This document shows, piece after piece, positions 42,977 through 51,845 of a DNA stretch of 64,000 bases. The stretch is taken from positions 186,001 through 250,000 of the forward strand of contig JAYFPY010000014.1 in the NCBI GenBank assembly GCA_034927505.1, given 5' to 3'. The stretch is from RUG100 sp034927505 (GTDB taxonomy: Bacteria > Bacillota > Clostridia > Peptostreptococcales > Anaerovoracaceae). Made by a program: the position numbers and the translations under genes. The notes beneath the pieces are model-generated. The model was not told where the DNA came from. It made no database searches and saw only the letters and a program-made list of their open reading frames with translations. Position 1 is the stretch's first letter; each line of letters opens with the position of its first letter.

Positions 42977-43789
42977 ATGGATAACAGACCTATAGGTTTT
43001 TTCGATTCCGGGTTGGGAGGTCTTACCAGCATACCGTATCTGGTCGACAGGATGCCGGAGGAGAAGATAATATATTTCGGGGACACGGCAAGGACGCCGT
43101 ACGGTTCCAAGGCAACATCGACAATACAGAAATTCTCGGTGCAGATCGCAGATTTTCTTGTAAAACATGATGTGAAGATGATCGTGATCGCATGCAACAC
43201 TGTCAGTGCCACATGTCTGGAAATGCTGCAGAAAAAATACCCGGCAGTGCCGGTGCTGGGAATAATACAGCCGGCAGCTCAGAAGATCATAAACACCAGG
43301 GGAACGGACAATCACATCGGAGTGATCGGAACGAAGGTCACTATAAACAGTCACGCTTACAGTGATATAATCAAAACATTCAATCCGGGACTCAATGTAT
43401 TTGAAAAGGCAACGCCGGCGTTTGTCCCTCTTATCGAAGAAGGGATAATAACCAGCGACATCATGGATCTGACGATCAAATACTATCTGGATGATTTTGT
43501 TCTGGAAAACAGGTTGGATACTCTGGTGCTGGGATGCACTCATTATCCTCTCATCAGAGAAAACATAAAGAGACTGTATCCTGAACTGAAGATAATAGAT
43601 CCGTCGGAAGAGGTGGCGGGAAATATAAAATATGTGCTGGATGAAAAGAACATGGCTGCGGAGAAGTCAAATGTAACAAATACATTTTATGCGAGCGACC
43701 TGTCGGAGAATTTCAGAAATATGATAGACAGGATATTCAGTGATACAGATGTTAAGGTAAAATTCAAAAATCTCGATATGGAGATATAG
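42977..43789 (+). CDS. murI: Glutamate racemase
   Basis: 270 aa. Makes D-glutamate for peptidoglycan. The two catalytic Cys are in IACNTVSA and LGCTHYPLI, and the N-terminus has FDSGLGGLTS. AAAGGA precedes the ATG. It is followed by an acidic unknown protein and a D-aspartate-ligase-like enzyme, so a role in supplying a second D-amino acid should be considered, although sequence supports the standard Glu enzyme. Confidence 0.93.
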   Translation: MDNRPIGFFDSGLGGLTSIPYLVDRMPEEKIIYFGDTARTPYGSKATSTIQKFSVQIADFLVKHDVKMIVIACNTVSATCLEMLQKKYPAVPVLGIIQPAAQKIINTRGTDNHIGVIGTKVTINSHAYSDIIKTFNPGLNVFEKATPAFVPLIEEGIITSDIMDLTIKYYLDDFVLENRLDTLVLGCTHYPLIRENIKRLYPELKIIDPSEEVAGNIKYVLDEKNMAAEKSNVTNTFYASDLSENFRNMIDRIFSDTDVKVKFKNLDMEI

Positions 43790-43805
43790 GACAGGAGGTA
43801 TTGGA

Positions 43806-44402
43806 ATGGAACTTCAGGAATTACTTGAAATGCTGGAACTCGACGAGCCGGAGGAATTTGAATACTTTGAAAACTTCGCAGATCTGATCGAGTGCGATGA
43901 AGACATCCCGGAGGAGACGCTGTATCTTTTGTTTTCGCAGACGGAGCCGGAGACGATAGCAGATATAATCAACAGTTATTTTGATGAACTTCAGGAAGCA
44001 GTGCCGGACGAAGGGGTCGATATCTATACTTTGCTGGAAAGTATAAAGATGGCTCTTATCGGATTGATGAGATCCGGAGACGAGGATAATGCTATGGTCC
44101 ATTTTGCCGAAGAACTGGCAAAATTCAAAAACTGGTATTCATTCGAATCGGCTGTGACGTGCAGGAATCTGTCTACAGATGAGGAAAAGGTCCTGTCGCT
44201 GAGAGACGCTTTGACACTTGCCCGTCTTGAAAAGATGAATGATGAAGAGTACAGTTATGATTTTACTGATTGTCTTGATTATGAACTGGAAGATTATATA
44301 ATGGGATTTGCGGACATGGCCCAAAATGAAAATGTCGGCGAGGAAAACGAAGATATCATGTCCAGCGGATATGTATATGACGATGAAATGAAAAAACAGT
44401 AA
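43806..44402 (+). CDS. Very acidic protein of unknown function
   Basis: 198 aa, strongly enriched in Glu and Asp over the whole length and mainly helical in character, without signal peptide or membrane segment. I recognise no family. AGGAGG lies six to seven bases before the ATG, and the gene begins 16 bases after murI and ends 20 bases before the ATP-grasp ligase gene, so the three form one unit. A regulatory or scaffolding role for its neighbours is a guess. Confidence 0.75.
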   Translation: MELQELLEMLELDEPEEFEYFENFADLIECDEDIPEETLYLLFSQTEPETIADIINSYFDELQEAVPDEGVDIYTLLESIKMALIGLMRSGDEDNAMVHFAEELAKFKNWYSFESAVTCRNLSTDEEKVLSLRDALTLARLEKMNDEEYSYDFTDCLDYELEDYIMGFADMAQNENVGEENEDIMSSGYVYDDEMKKQ

Positions 44403-44422
44403 ACAGAAAGTGAGAACTATAG

Positions 44423-45643
44423 ATGACAATTGAAAAAACGGATTTTCTGCCGGTCCTGCTGGCCAGCGACATAAATGTTTACAGCATGGGGAGAGCTTTC
44501 CACGAGGCTTACGGGATCAGATCTCTGATGGTTGCAAGGCAGCTGTCAGGCGCTGTGCTGCACACTCAGATACTTGACTACATAGAGGAACCGAAGCTAG
44601 ATGAAAACGAAGTGTTCCTGAAGACCATGGATCGGATATATGAAGAATACGGCGGAGACAGAAAGCTGCTGCTGATAGGATGCGCAGATCACTACGTGCG
44701 TCTTGTTGTGGGCAACAGAGAATATTTGGAAGATAAATTCATTCTTCCGTATACCGATATGAAAACTCTTGACAATATCGTCCTGAAGGAAACTTTCTAT
44801 GGACTGTGTTCACAGTACGGACTGGATTATGCGGATACATTCATACACACCCCCGAGACAGGATATGACTATGAGCTGTCTTTTGGTTTTCCTGTGGTAC
44901 TCAAGGCATCGGACAGTGTAAAGTATCATAAAAACAAATTCGACGGCTTTCATAAGGTGTTTTTCATCAACAACAGAGAAGAACTGGACGCGACACTGAA
45001 AAAAGTATACGCCGCCGGTTATGACGACCATATGATAATACAGGACATGATCCCCGGTGAAGACGCATGCATATATGATCTTCACGTATATACCGGCAGC
45101 GATCACAAGGTGAAACTGATGAATTTCGGCAATGTGGTCCTGGAAGAGCATACTCCGACAGCGATCGGGAACAATGCGGCTACCATAGTAGATTACAACG
45201 AAGACGTAATGAAAAAAATACAGGCATTCCTGGAAGGGATCGGATACGAGGGGATGTGCGACTGCGACCTGAAATATGACGCCAGAGACGGAAAATACAA
45301 GATGCTGGAGATCAACATCAGACAGGGACGCAGCCATTACAGGGTCACCGGAGGCGGAGACAATATTGCAAAGCTGATCGCTGACGACTATGTATATCAT
45401 AAGGAGATCCCGGGCCCAAAGTATGTAAAAGATAAATTCTTTTGGCACGCGGTGCCTTTGGGAGTCATATACAAATATGTGGCAGACAGATCCAGAGTGG
45501 AAGAAATCAAAAAACTGGTAAAAGCCGGGAAATCGTGCAATTCTCTGTATTACAGCAAAGACATGTCTATGAAACGAAGGATATATCTTAAACTGAGAGA
45601 TATCAATATGTACAGGAAATACAAGAAATATATGACCAAATGA
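44423..45643 (+). CDS. ATP-grasp ligase resembling D-aspartate ligase (Asl)
   Basis: 406 aa. Strong similarity in order and wording to Enterococcus faecium Asl as I recall it: N-terminal PVLLASDINVYSMGRAFHEAYG, VVLKASDSVKYHK, MIIQDMIPGEDA, the late MLEINIRQGRSHYRVT with metal-binding Glu/Asn, and SLYYSKDMSMKRR near the end. Asl adds D-aspartate to the Lys side chain of the peptidoglycan precursor. Placement after murI agrees with cell-wall use. Substrate could be another D-amino acid; not provable here. Confidence 0.8.
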   Translation: MTIEKTDFLPVLLASDINVYSMGRAFHEAYGIRSLMVARQLSGAVLHTQILDYIEEPKLDENEVFLKTMDRIYEEYGGDRKLLLIGCADHYVRLVVGNREYLEDKFILPYTDMKTLDNIVLKETFYGLCSQYGLDYADTFIHTPETGYDYELSFGFPVVLKASDSVKYHKNKFDGFHKVFFINNREELDATLKKVYAAGYDDHMIIQDMIPGEDACIYDLHVYTGSDHKVKLMNFGNVVLEEHTPTAIGNNAATIVDYNEDVMKKIQAFLEGIGYEGMCDCDLKYDARDGKYKMLEINIRQGRSHYRVTGGGDNIAKLIADDYVYHKEIPGPKYVKDKFFWHAVPLGVIYKYVADRSRVEEIKKLVKAGKSCNSLYYSKDMSMKRRIYLKLRDINMYRKYKKYMTK

Positions 45644-45692
45644 TTTCTATGTGTTACAATGAGCAGGTAATGAATTATCTGGCGGTGAAGAA

Positions 45693-46946
45693 ATGATAAA
45701 AACTAAAAAATTGAAATGCGGAATAACTGTGGCTATGGAAAAGATATCTCACGTAGAGTCGGTTTCTACCGGCATATGGGTGAGGGCAGGCGCTGCAAAT
45801 GAAACCGGTGAAAATGCAGGCATCTCGCATTTTATCGAACATATGATGTTCAAGGGGACTGACAGCAGAAGTGCAAGACAGATAGCCGAAGATGTGGACA
45901 ATATAGGCGGGCAGATCAATGCCTTTACAGGCAAAGAAGCAACATGTTATTATATCAAAACCATAGCGTCGAATCTGGATACTTCTCTGGAGATACTGAT
46001 GGACATGTTTACATCATCTCTTTTTGATCCAAAGGAGATAGGCAGAGAAAGAAAAGTCATAAAAGAAGAACTGAAAATGATAAAGGACACTCCGGACGAA
46101 GACGCCCACGACACGATATGCGAGATGGTATTCAAGGACAATCCGCTGGGCAACTCCATAATTGGGACTGCAGGGTCCCGCGACCGTATAAATCACGACA
46201 AAATAAAAGAATATATAAAGAATCAATATACAAAAGACAGCATAGTAGTTTCTGTCGCAGGGAATTTCAGCGAAGCAAAGGTATGCAGCATAATAGAAGG
46301 CAGACTGGCCGGACTCAAAGCAAGAAAACCAAAGCTGAAATATCCAAAGGATGTATATGCGCCGTCATTCAAGGTGAAAACCAAGGATATAGAACAGTCG
46401 CATATTTGTCTGGGGACCAGGACGATCCCTCTGGATGACGACAGATACTGTGCTTTTTCATTGCTCAGCAATATCATGGGCGGGAGCATGAGTTCCAGAT
46501 TCTTTCAGAATATCCGAGAACAGAAGGGACTGGCTTACTCGGTATTTTCTATGAACAGTTCCTTCTCAAAATACGGATACTACAATATATATGCAGGAGT
46601 GGCCCACGACAGGATAAAAGAGACTATCGATGCAATAAAAGAAGAACTGGAGATACTGAAGAAAGACGGGATAACCAGGGAAGAACTGAACAAGGCAAAG
46701 GAACAGCTGAAGAGCAGCTATATCTTTGGTCAGGAGAATATCAACGGAAGGATGTTTTCCATGGGCAAGAGCATGACGCTGCTGGGTAAGATCAGAACGC
46801 CGGAGGAGATCATAGAAGAGATCAACAGTGTCACACTGGAAGATGTGGACAAAGCCAAACAATATATATGCGATATAGAAACATACAGCGGAGTTCTTAT
46901 AACGGACAAGAAAGTCCCGCTGAAGAAATACATACTGGGGAAATAA
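45693..46946 (+). CDS. M16-family zinc peptidase
   Basis: 417 aa, one-gene form with two half-domains like mitochondrial processing peptidase beta and Bacillus YmxG/MlpA. The inverted zinc motif HFIEHMMFKG (HxxEH) is at the N-terminus, with a distal Glu in the EIGRERKVIKEELKM segment; the C-terminal half begins HICLGTRTIPLDDDRY. No signal peptide. GGTGA precedes the ATG. The dut gene begins at the base after its stop. Confidence 0.9.
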   Translation: MIKTKKLKCGITVAMEKISHVESVSTGIWVRAGAANETGENAGISHFIEHMMFKGTDSRSARQIAEDVDNIGGQINAFTGKEATCYYIKTIASNLDTSLEILMDMFTSSLFDPKEIGRERKVIKEELKMIKDTPDEDAHDTICEMVFKDNPLGNSIIGTAGSRDRINHDKIKEYIKNQYTKDSIVVSVAGNFSEAKVCSIIEGRLAGLKARKPKLKYPKDVYAPSFKVKTKDIEQSHICLGTRTIPLDDDRYCAFSLLSNIMGGSMSSRFFQNIREQKGLAYSVFSMNSSFSKYGYYNIYAGVAHDRIKETIDAIKEELEILKKDGITREELNKAKEQLKSSYIFGQENINGRMFSMGKSMTLLGKIRTPEEIIEEINSVTLEDVDKAKQYICDIETYSGVLITDKKVPLKKYILGK

Positions 46947-47381
46947 ATGGAAACAAAAATCAGGATCACGAGCAGATCGGGAAAGGTACCCCGATACGAA
47001 ACGGAAGGCTCCGCCGGCATGGATATAAGAGCGTATATCGATGAAGATATCGTCATTGAGCCCGGCAGGAGAGCCCTGGTGCCGACAGGGCTGGCTATAG
47101 AGCTGCCTGCAGGTACCGAAGCGCAGATACGCGCCCGCAGCGGACTGGCGGTAAAAAAGGGCATAGCCCTGATCAACGGTGTAGGAACTATCGACAGCGA
47201 TTACAGGGGAGAAATAAAGATAGCACTGATAAATCTGGGAGACGGATCCTTCACAGTAAAAGACGGCGATAGGATAGCTCAAATGATCATAGCAAAATAT
47301 GAACAGGTAAAATTGGAAACCGTCGATGCTCTTGACGATACAGAAAGAGGATCGGGAGGATTCGGGCATACCGGGATATAG
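46947..47381 (+). CDS. dut: dUTP diphosphatase
   Basis: 144 aa trimeric dUTPase; hydrolyses dUTP to dUMP. All five motifs are present: AGMDIRAYI, RARSGLAVK, GTIDSDYRGE, GDRIAQMI and the C-terminal RGSGGFGHTG. The start abuts the stop of the M16 peptidase gene, with GGGGA in that gene's last codons as binding site. Confidence 0.95.
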   Translation: METKIRITSRSGKVPRYETEGSAGMDIRAYIDEDIVIEPGRRALVPTGLAIELPAGTEAQIRARSGLAVKKGIALINGVGTIDSDYRGEIKIALINLGDGSFTVKDGDRIAQMIIAKYEQVKLETVDALDDTERGSGGFGHTGI

Positions 47382-47400
47382 AAAACAGGAAGGTGGTAAA

Positions 47401-48024
47401 ATGGTAGGAATCAAGAAAAAAGAAGATGTTTTTTATGGGATGTTCACAGACTTCTGTGAAAAGATACTGGAGGCGGCCGAAGCTTTTGCTGATATCGTCC
47501 ATAACTTTGAAGATGTGGACAATAAAGTGGCAAATATGAAGGTGCTGGAAACAGAATGCGACATGGAAGCACATAAAATACTCCAGGCTCTCCACGGATC
47601 TTTCATCACTCCATTCGACAGGGAGGATATATATTCCATAACCAGAGAAATGGATGAGATCGTAGACTGCATGGAAGAAGTGGCAAACAGATTTTCTGTT
47701 TTCGACATCAGGGAAATCAAACCTGAAGCTGTCGTCATGGCAGATATGACAGTACAGTCGATCAAAGAACTGAAAAAAATGTTTGAACATTTGCCGGAGC
47801 TGAAGAAAAATTCCATGGTGATGGAACAGATCATAGAAGTCAACAGGATCGAAAACGAAGGCGATGTAATATTCAGAAGAGCGCTTTCGACTTTGTTCAG
47901 AGAAGAAAAAGATCCAATAGAACTGATCAAATGGAAGCATCTGTTCGAACAGATGGAAGAAAGTTTGGATTCATGTGAAACCGTTGCAAATATTCTTGAA
48001 GGAGTAGTGATGAAGTATGCTTAG
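47401..48024 (+). CDS. DUF47/PhoU-like partner of the phosphate transporter
   Basis: 207 aa from ATG 47401, chosen for the AAGGTGG site upstream. Mostly helical PhoU-like protein; DUF47 proteins are commonly encoded with Pit-type transporters and are thought to modulate them. It overlaps the transporter gene by eight bases, fitting a two-gene pit operon. Confidence 0.9.
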   Translation: MVGIKKKEDVFYGMFTDFCEKILEAAEAFADIVHNFEDVDNKVANMKVLETECDMEAHKILQALHGSFITPFDREDIYSITREMDEIVDCMEEVANRFSVFDIREIKPEAVVMADMTVQSIKELKKMFEHLPELKKNSMVMEQIIEVNRIENEGDVIFRRALSTLFREEKDPIELIKWKHLFEQMEESLDSCETVANILEGVVMKYA

Positions 48025-49009
48025 CAGCGTGCTGATAGGCGTTATCGTAATAGCGTTCATATTTGAATTCATAAACGGATTCCATGATACTGCAAATGCT
48101 ATTGCAACATCGGTATATACAAAGGCCCTCACGCCGAGGAGAGCCATAATGCTGGCGGCGGCGATGAATTTTCTCGGTGCTCTGGTCAGCGAAAAAGTTG
48201 CGATGACCATATCTCAGGGGCTGATCGATATTGCGCTGGAGCAGTACGTTATTATGGCGGCGCTCGTAGGCGCTATATTATGGAACCTTTTCACATGGTG
48301 GAGAGGGATACCCAGCAGTTCGTCGCATGCTCTCATAGGCAGCCTTGTCGGCGCCACAATGGTTTATACCATGAGTACGGAACACATAATGTGGAGCGGC
48401 GTAGTGGAAAAGGTAGTTGTGCCTCTCGTCACGTCGCCTTTCATAGGTCTGCTGGTAGGCTTCGGATGTATGAAGCTGATATACAGACTATTTGTAAACT
48501 GGTCACAGGGCAGTGTGAACAAGCTGTTCCTGAAACTGCAGATCTTCTCGTCTGCATTCGTGGCTTATTCACACGGAAACAATGATGCCCAGAAGACAAT
48601 GGGAATTATTACTTTGGCGCTGATCACAGGCGGAGTCCTGGACAGCGGCAGCGGAGTCCCTCTTTGGGTAAAAATATGCTGTGCCTGCACTATGGCGCTG
48701 GGAACATCCATAGGCGGATGGAAGATAATGAAGACTATGGGCGGCGGAGTGACTAAACTGGAGCCGGCCAGCGGTTTTGCCGCACAGACGGCAAGCGCCG
48801 TAGTGATCGAAAGCATGACTTTCTTCGGAGCCCCTGTCAGCACGACACAGGTAATAACCACGTCCATAATGGGAGCAGGCAGCGCAAAGAGAGTTTCATC
48901 GGTAAAATGGGGGATCGCACGCAGCATAGTGGCTGCATGGGTATTCACTCTGCCGGTGGCAATGATACTGGGCGGAGCATCGGCTTATGTTATAGGACTG
49001 TTCGTATGA
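48017..49009 (+). CDS. pit: Low-affinity inorganic phosphate transporter (PiT family)
   Basis: 330 aa, about ten membrane helices. The two inverted PiT repeats show NGFHDTANAIATSVYTKAL and AYSHGNNDAQKTMGII, and STTQVITTSIMGAG lies near the end. Transports phosphate, probably coupled to H+ or Na+. It overlaps the DUF47 gene upstream and the dgt start (ATGA) downstream. Confidence 0.94.
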   Translation: MLSSVLIGVIVIAFIFEFINGFHDTANAIATSVYTKALTPRRAIMLAAAMNFLGALVSEKVAMTISQGLIDIALEQYVIMAALVGAILWNLFTWWRGIPSSSSHALIGSLVGATMVYTMSTEHIMWSGVVEKVVVPLVTSPFIGLLVGFGCMKLIYRLFVNWSQGSVNKLFLKLQIFSSAFVAYSHGNNDAQKTMGIITLALITGGVLDSGSGVPLWVKICCACTMALGTSIGGWKIMKTMGGGVTKLEPASGFAAQTASAVVIESMTFFGAPVSTTQVITTSIMGAGSAKRVSSVKWGIARSIVAAWVFTLPVAMILGGASAYVIGLFV

Positions 49010-50004
49010 TAACGGGAAGAGAACTGGAGCAGAGAGAATACAAAATCCTTTCGAAATATGCAACAAAGTCTGCAGATTCGGCGGGAAGAGATATGCCTGA
49101 AGAAAAATGCGCCATGAGGACGGATTTTCAGAGGGACAGAGATCGGATCGTCCATTCCAAAGCATTCAGAAGGCTGATGCATAAGACACAGGTCTTTCTT
49201 GCACCGGAAGGAGATCATTTCAGGACCAGACTTACTCATACGCTGGAGGTGTCGCAGATAGCAAGGACTATTGCGAGGAACCTGATGCTCAACGAAGATC
49301 TTACTGAGGCAATATCCCTGGGGCATGATCTTGGTCATACGCCATTTGGACATAACGGCGAAAAAGTACTGGATGAAATATATCCGGGCGGCTTTTCCCA
49401 TAACAGACAGAGCCTGAGAGTGGTCGAAGTGCTGGAGGAGACTCACGGCAGGCGGGGGATGAATCTTACCGCAGAGGTGCGGGACGGCATACTCAATCAT
49501 ACAGGTCCCGACAGACCATACACGCCGGAAGGGCAGATAGTAAAACTAAGCGACAGGATAGCTTATATAAATCACGATATCGATGATGCTGTACGAAGCG
49601 GAGTGATCACAGGAGATCAGCTCCCGGCAGAGTGCATAAAATACCTGGGCGGAGATCACAGGACCAGGATAGATACTCTGGTCAGAGATACAGTAGTCAG
49701 CAGCGACGGCAGCAGTACCATACTGATGAGTGACGAAGCTCGAAAATATATGGATCGGCTCAGGGAATACATGTTTGAAAACGTATATTACAATGAAGAT
49801 GTGAAAAAAGCATCGGATCTGGACAAGGTCGAACATATGATCAAAGGACTCTATTCCTACTATATGGAACATCCGGAAGAACTGCCGGGGGAGCTTCGAA
49901 AGATGGAAAGTGAATTTACCGTTGAAGAACTGGTCAAGGATCACATTGCCGGAATGACGGACAGATACGCCATAAACATGTATGAAAAACTCATATTGAA
50001 ATAG
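49006..50004 (+). CDS. dgt: Deoxyguanosinetriphosphate triphosphohydrolase-like protein
   Basis: 332 aa from ATG 49006, which overlaps the transporter stop. HD-domain phosphohydrolase that splits dNTPs to nucleoside and triphosphate; the shorter Gram-positive type. Motifs: RLMHKTQVFL, RTRLTHTLEVSQIART and GHDLGHTPFGHNGE for the metal site. Its position before dnaG and rpoD is the common Firmicute arrangement. Confidence 0.92.
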   Translation: MITGRELEQREYKILSKYATKSADSAGRDMPEEKCAMRTDFQRDRDRIVHSKAFRRLMHKTQVFLAPEGDHFRTRLTHTLEVSQIARTIARNLMLNEDLTEAISLGHDLGHTPFGHNGEKVLDEIYPGGFSHNRQSLRVVEVLEETHGRRGMNLTAEVRDGILNHTGPDRPYTPEGQIVKLSDRIAYINHDIDDAVRSGVITGDQLPAECIKYLGGDHRTRIDTLVRDTVVSSDGSSTILMSDEARKYMDRLREYMFENVYYNEDVKKASDLDKVEHMIKGLYSYYMEHPEELPGELRKMESEFTVEELVKDHIAGMTDRYAINMYEKLILK

Positions 50005-50113
50005 AAAACAATAAGCAAGATACATACCAGATTTTTTTTGTATTTCAAAAGGAATCCGGTTTTTATTGTCGTATATTAAGTTATGTGGATAGTAGGGGGT
50101 ATGATTTTTACAA

Positions 50114-51844
50114 ATGAGAGAAAATACCATTGATGAAATAAAGAGCAGGTGCAACATTGTCGACGTGATCGGACGTGCTGTTACTTTGAAAAAGGCCGGC
50201 AGCAACTATAAGGGGATCTGTCCCTTTCATAGTGAAAAAACACCTTCTTTTGTTGTATCGGAGCAGAAACAGATATTTACATGTTTCGGATGCGGAGCCA
50301 CAGGCGACGTAATAGAGTTCGTCAAAAGGTATTATAACCTGGACTTCGGACAGGCCATGGAAAAACTGGCCGACGAATGCGGAGTAGTCATCGAAAATGA
50401 CTACAGGAAAAACGAACACAAGGAAGAATTATACGAGATAAACAGACAGGCAGCCAGGTTTTTCTACAAGACTATGAGAGAAAAACAAAATGAAGCATGG
50501 GAATATATGACGGGCAGAGGCATGGACAAAGAAACCATGCAGAAATTCGGGATAGGATATGCCGACGGAAATTGGAACAGCCTGCTGGATCATATGAGAT
50601 CCATGGGATACAAAGAAGAGAAATTGATGGAACTGGGGTTGATATCCCATTCAAAGGGTAAATACTATGATAAATTCAGGAACAGAGTGATTTTTCCCAT
50701 ACAGAACACTTCGGGAAAGGTCATCGGCTTTGGCGGCCGGACACTGGAACCTGAAGGAATACCCAAATATCTGAATTCGCAGGAGTCATCGGTGTTCATG
50801 AAAAAGAACAATCTGTACGGCCTCAACATTACCAGACAGGACATCGGAAGAGAGGACTGCGCAGTGCTGGTCGAAGGATATATGGATGTGATATCGCTGT
50901 ACCGGGGCGGAGTCAGGAATGTTGTAGCTTCACTGGGAACGGCGCTGACGGAGAACCAGGCCCGTATGCTGAAAAGATATACGAAAAACGTGGTACTGTC
51001 ATACGATGCAGACACTGCGGGGCAGACAGCTGCCCTGAGAGGCATGGACATTCTCCACCATGAAGGCTGCAGAGTCAGAGTCCTTCACGTCAGCGACGGA
51101 AAGGACCCGGATGAATTCATAAAGAAGAGAGGCAAAGAGGCTTTTCAAAAACTGATAAACGATGCGCTGCCTTTTGCCGATTACAAGATAGAAATGCTGA
51201 AACAGGAACATGACCTGGATTCCATAGAGGAAAGAGCTGACTTCCTTGAGAAGACCGCCGGAGTGCTGAACAAGCTGAACCCGGTGGAAGCCGACCTGTA
51301 CATCAACCGGATATCGGAAGAGTTCAATATCTCAGATGCAGCGATAAGGGCGCAGATGGGAAGAGAAAAAACCCATGAAGATACAGGGCACACAGTACAC
51401 AAGCAGCCTGTGCCAAAGAGCCGGCTGATGCCGGCGGAAAAAAATATGCTGAAGATAATACTGACAGACAGTCACTATATAGAAAAAAATCAGGATGTGG
51501 ACAAGGTGTTTACCAGCATTGAAGGAAGATCCATATTCGCCACCATAAAGAAGATCTATGTATCCGGTGAACAGCTTGATGCAAAAAAGCTGGCCGATGA
51601 ACTGACTGCAGAAGAGGCGGCGGCACTGGATGACACGGAGAAAAATATAATGCTGGCCGGAAATACAGATGCGATCTATGACGACTGCATCGCGGCGGCG
51701 ATAATGGATGAAATGAAGGAAAGGGAACAAATGATAATAGCCAGACTATCTATGGCGGATGAAATTGAAAACAAGGATAATATCAGGGAATTGACAGAAG
51801 AATTGATCGAGACCCAGAGGAAAATAAAGTTAGGGGGAAAATGA
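50114..51844 (+). CDS. dnaG: DNA primase
   Basis: 576 aa. Makes RNA primers for replication. N-terminal zinc-binding domain (CPFHSEKTPSF ... FTCFGCGATGD), RNA polymerase core, and Toprim domain with VLVEGYMDVISLY and VVLSYDADTAG; the C-terminal helicase-binding domain is weakly conserved as usual. The ribosome binding site AGGGGG is rather far (about 14 bases) from the ATG. Only one base separates its stop from the rpoD start. Confidence 0.95.
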   Translation: MRENTIDEIKSRCNIVDVIGRAVTLKKAGSNYKGICPFHSEKTPSFVVSEQKQIFTCFGCGATGDVIEFVKRYYNLDFGQAMEKLADECGVVIENDYRKNEHKEELYEINRQAARFFYKTMREKQNEAWEYMTGRGMDKETMQKFGIGYADGNWNSLLDHMRSMGYKEEKLMELGLISHSKGKYYDKFRNRVIFPIQNTSGKVIGFGGRTLEPEGIPKYLNSQESSVFMKKNNLYGLNITRQDIGREDCAVLVEGYMDVISLYRGGVRNVVASLGTALTENQARMLKRYTKNVVLSYDADTAGQTAALRGMDILHHEGCRVRVLHVSDGKDPDEFIKKRGKEAFQKLINDALPFADYKIEMLKQEHDLDSIEERADFLEKTAGVLNKLNPVEADLYINRISEEFNISDAAIRAQMGREKTHEDTGHTVHKQPVPKSRLMPAEKNMLKIILTDSHYIEKNQDVDKVFTSIEGRSIFATIKKIYVSGEQLDAKKLADELTAEEAAALDDTEKNIMLAGNTDAIYDDCIAAAIMDEMKEREQMIIARLSMADEIENKDNIRELTEELIETQRKIKLGGK

Positions 51845-51845
51845 T

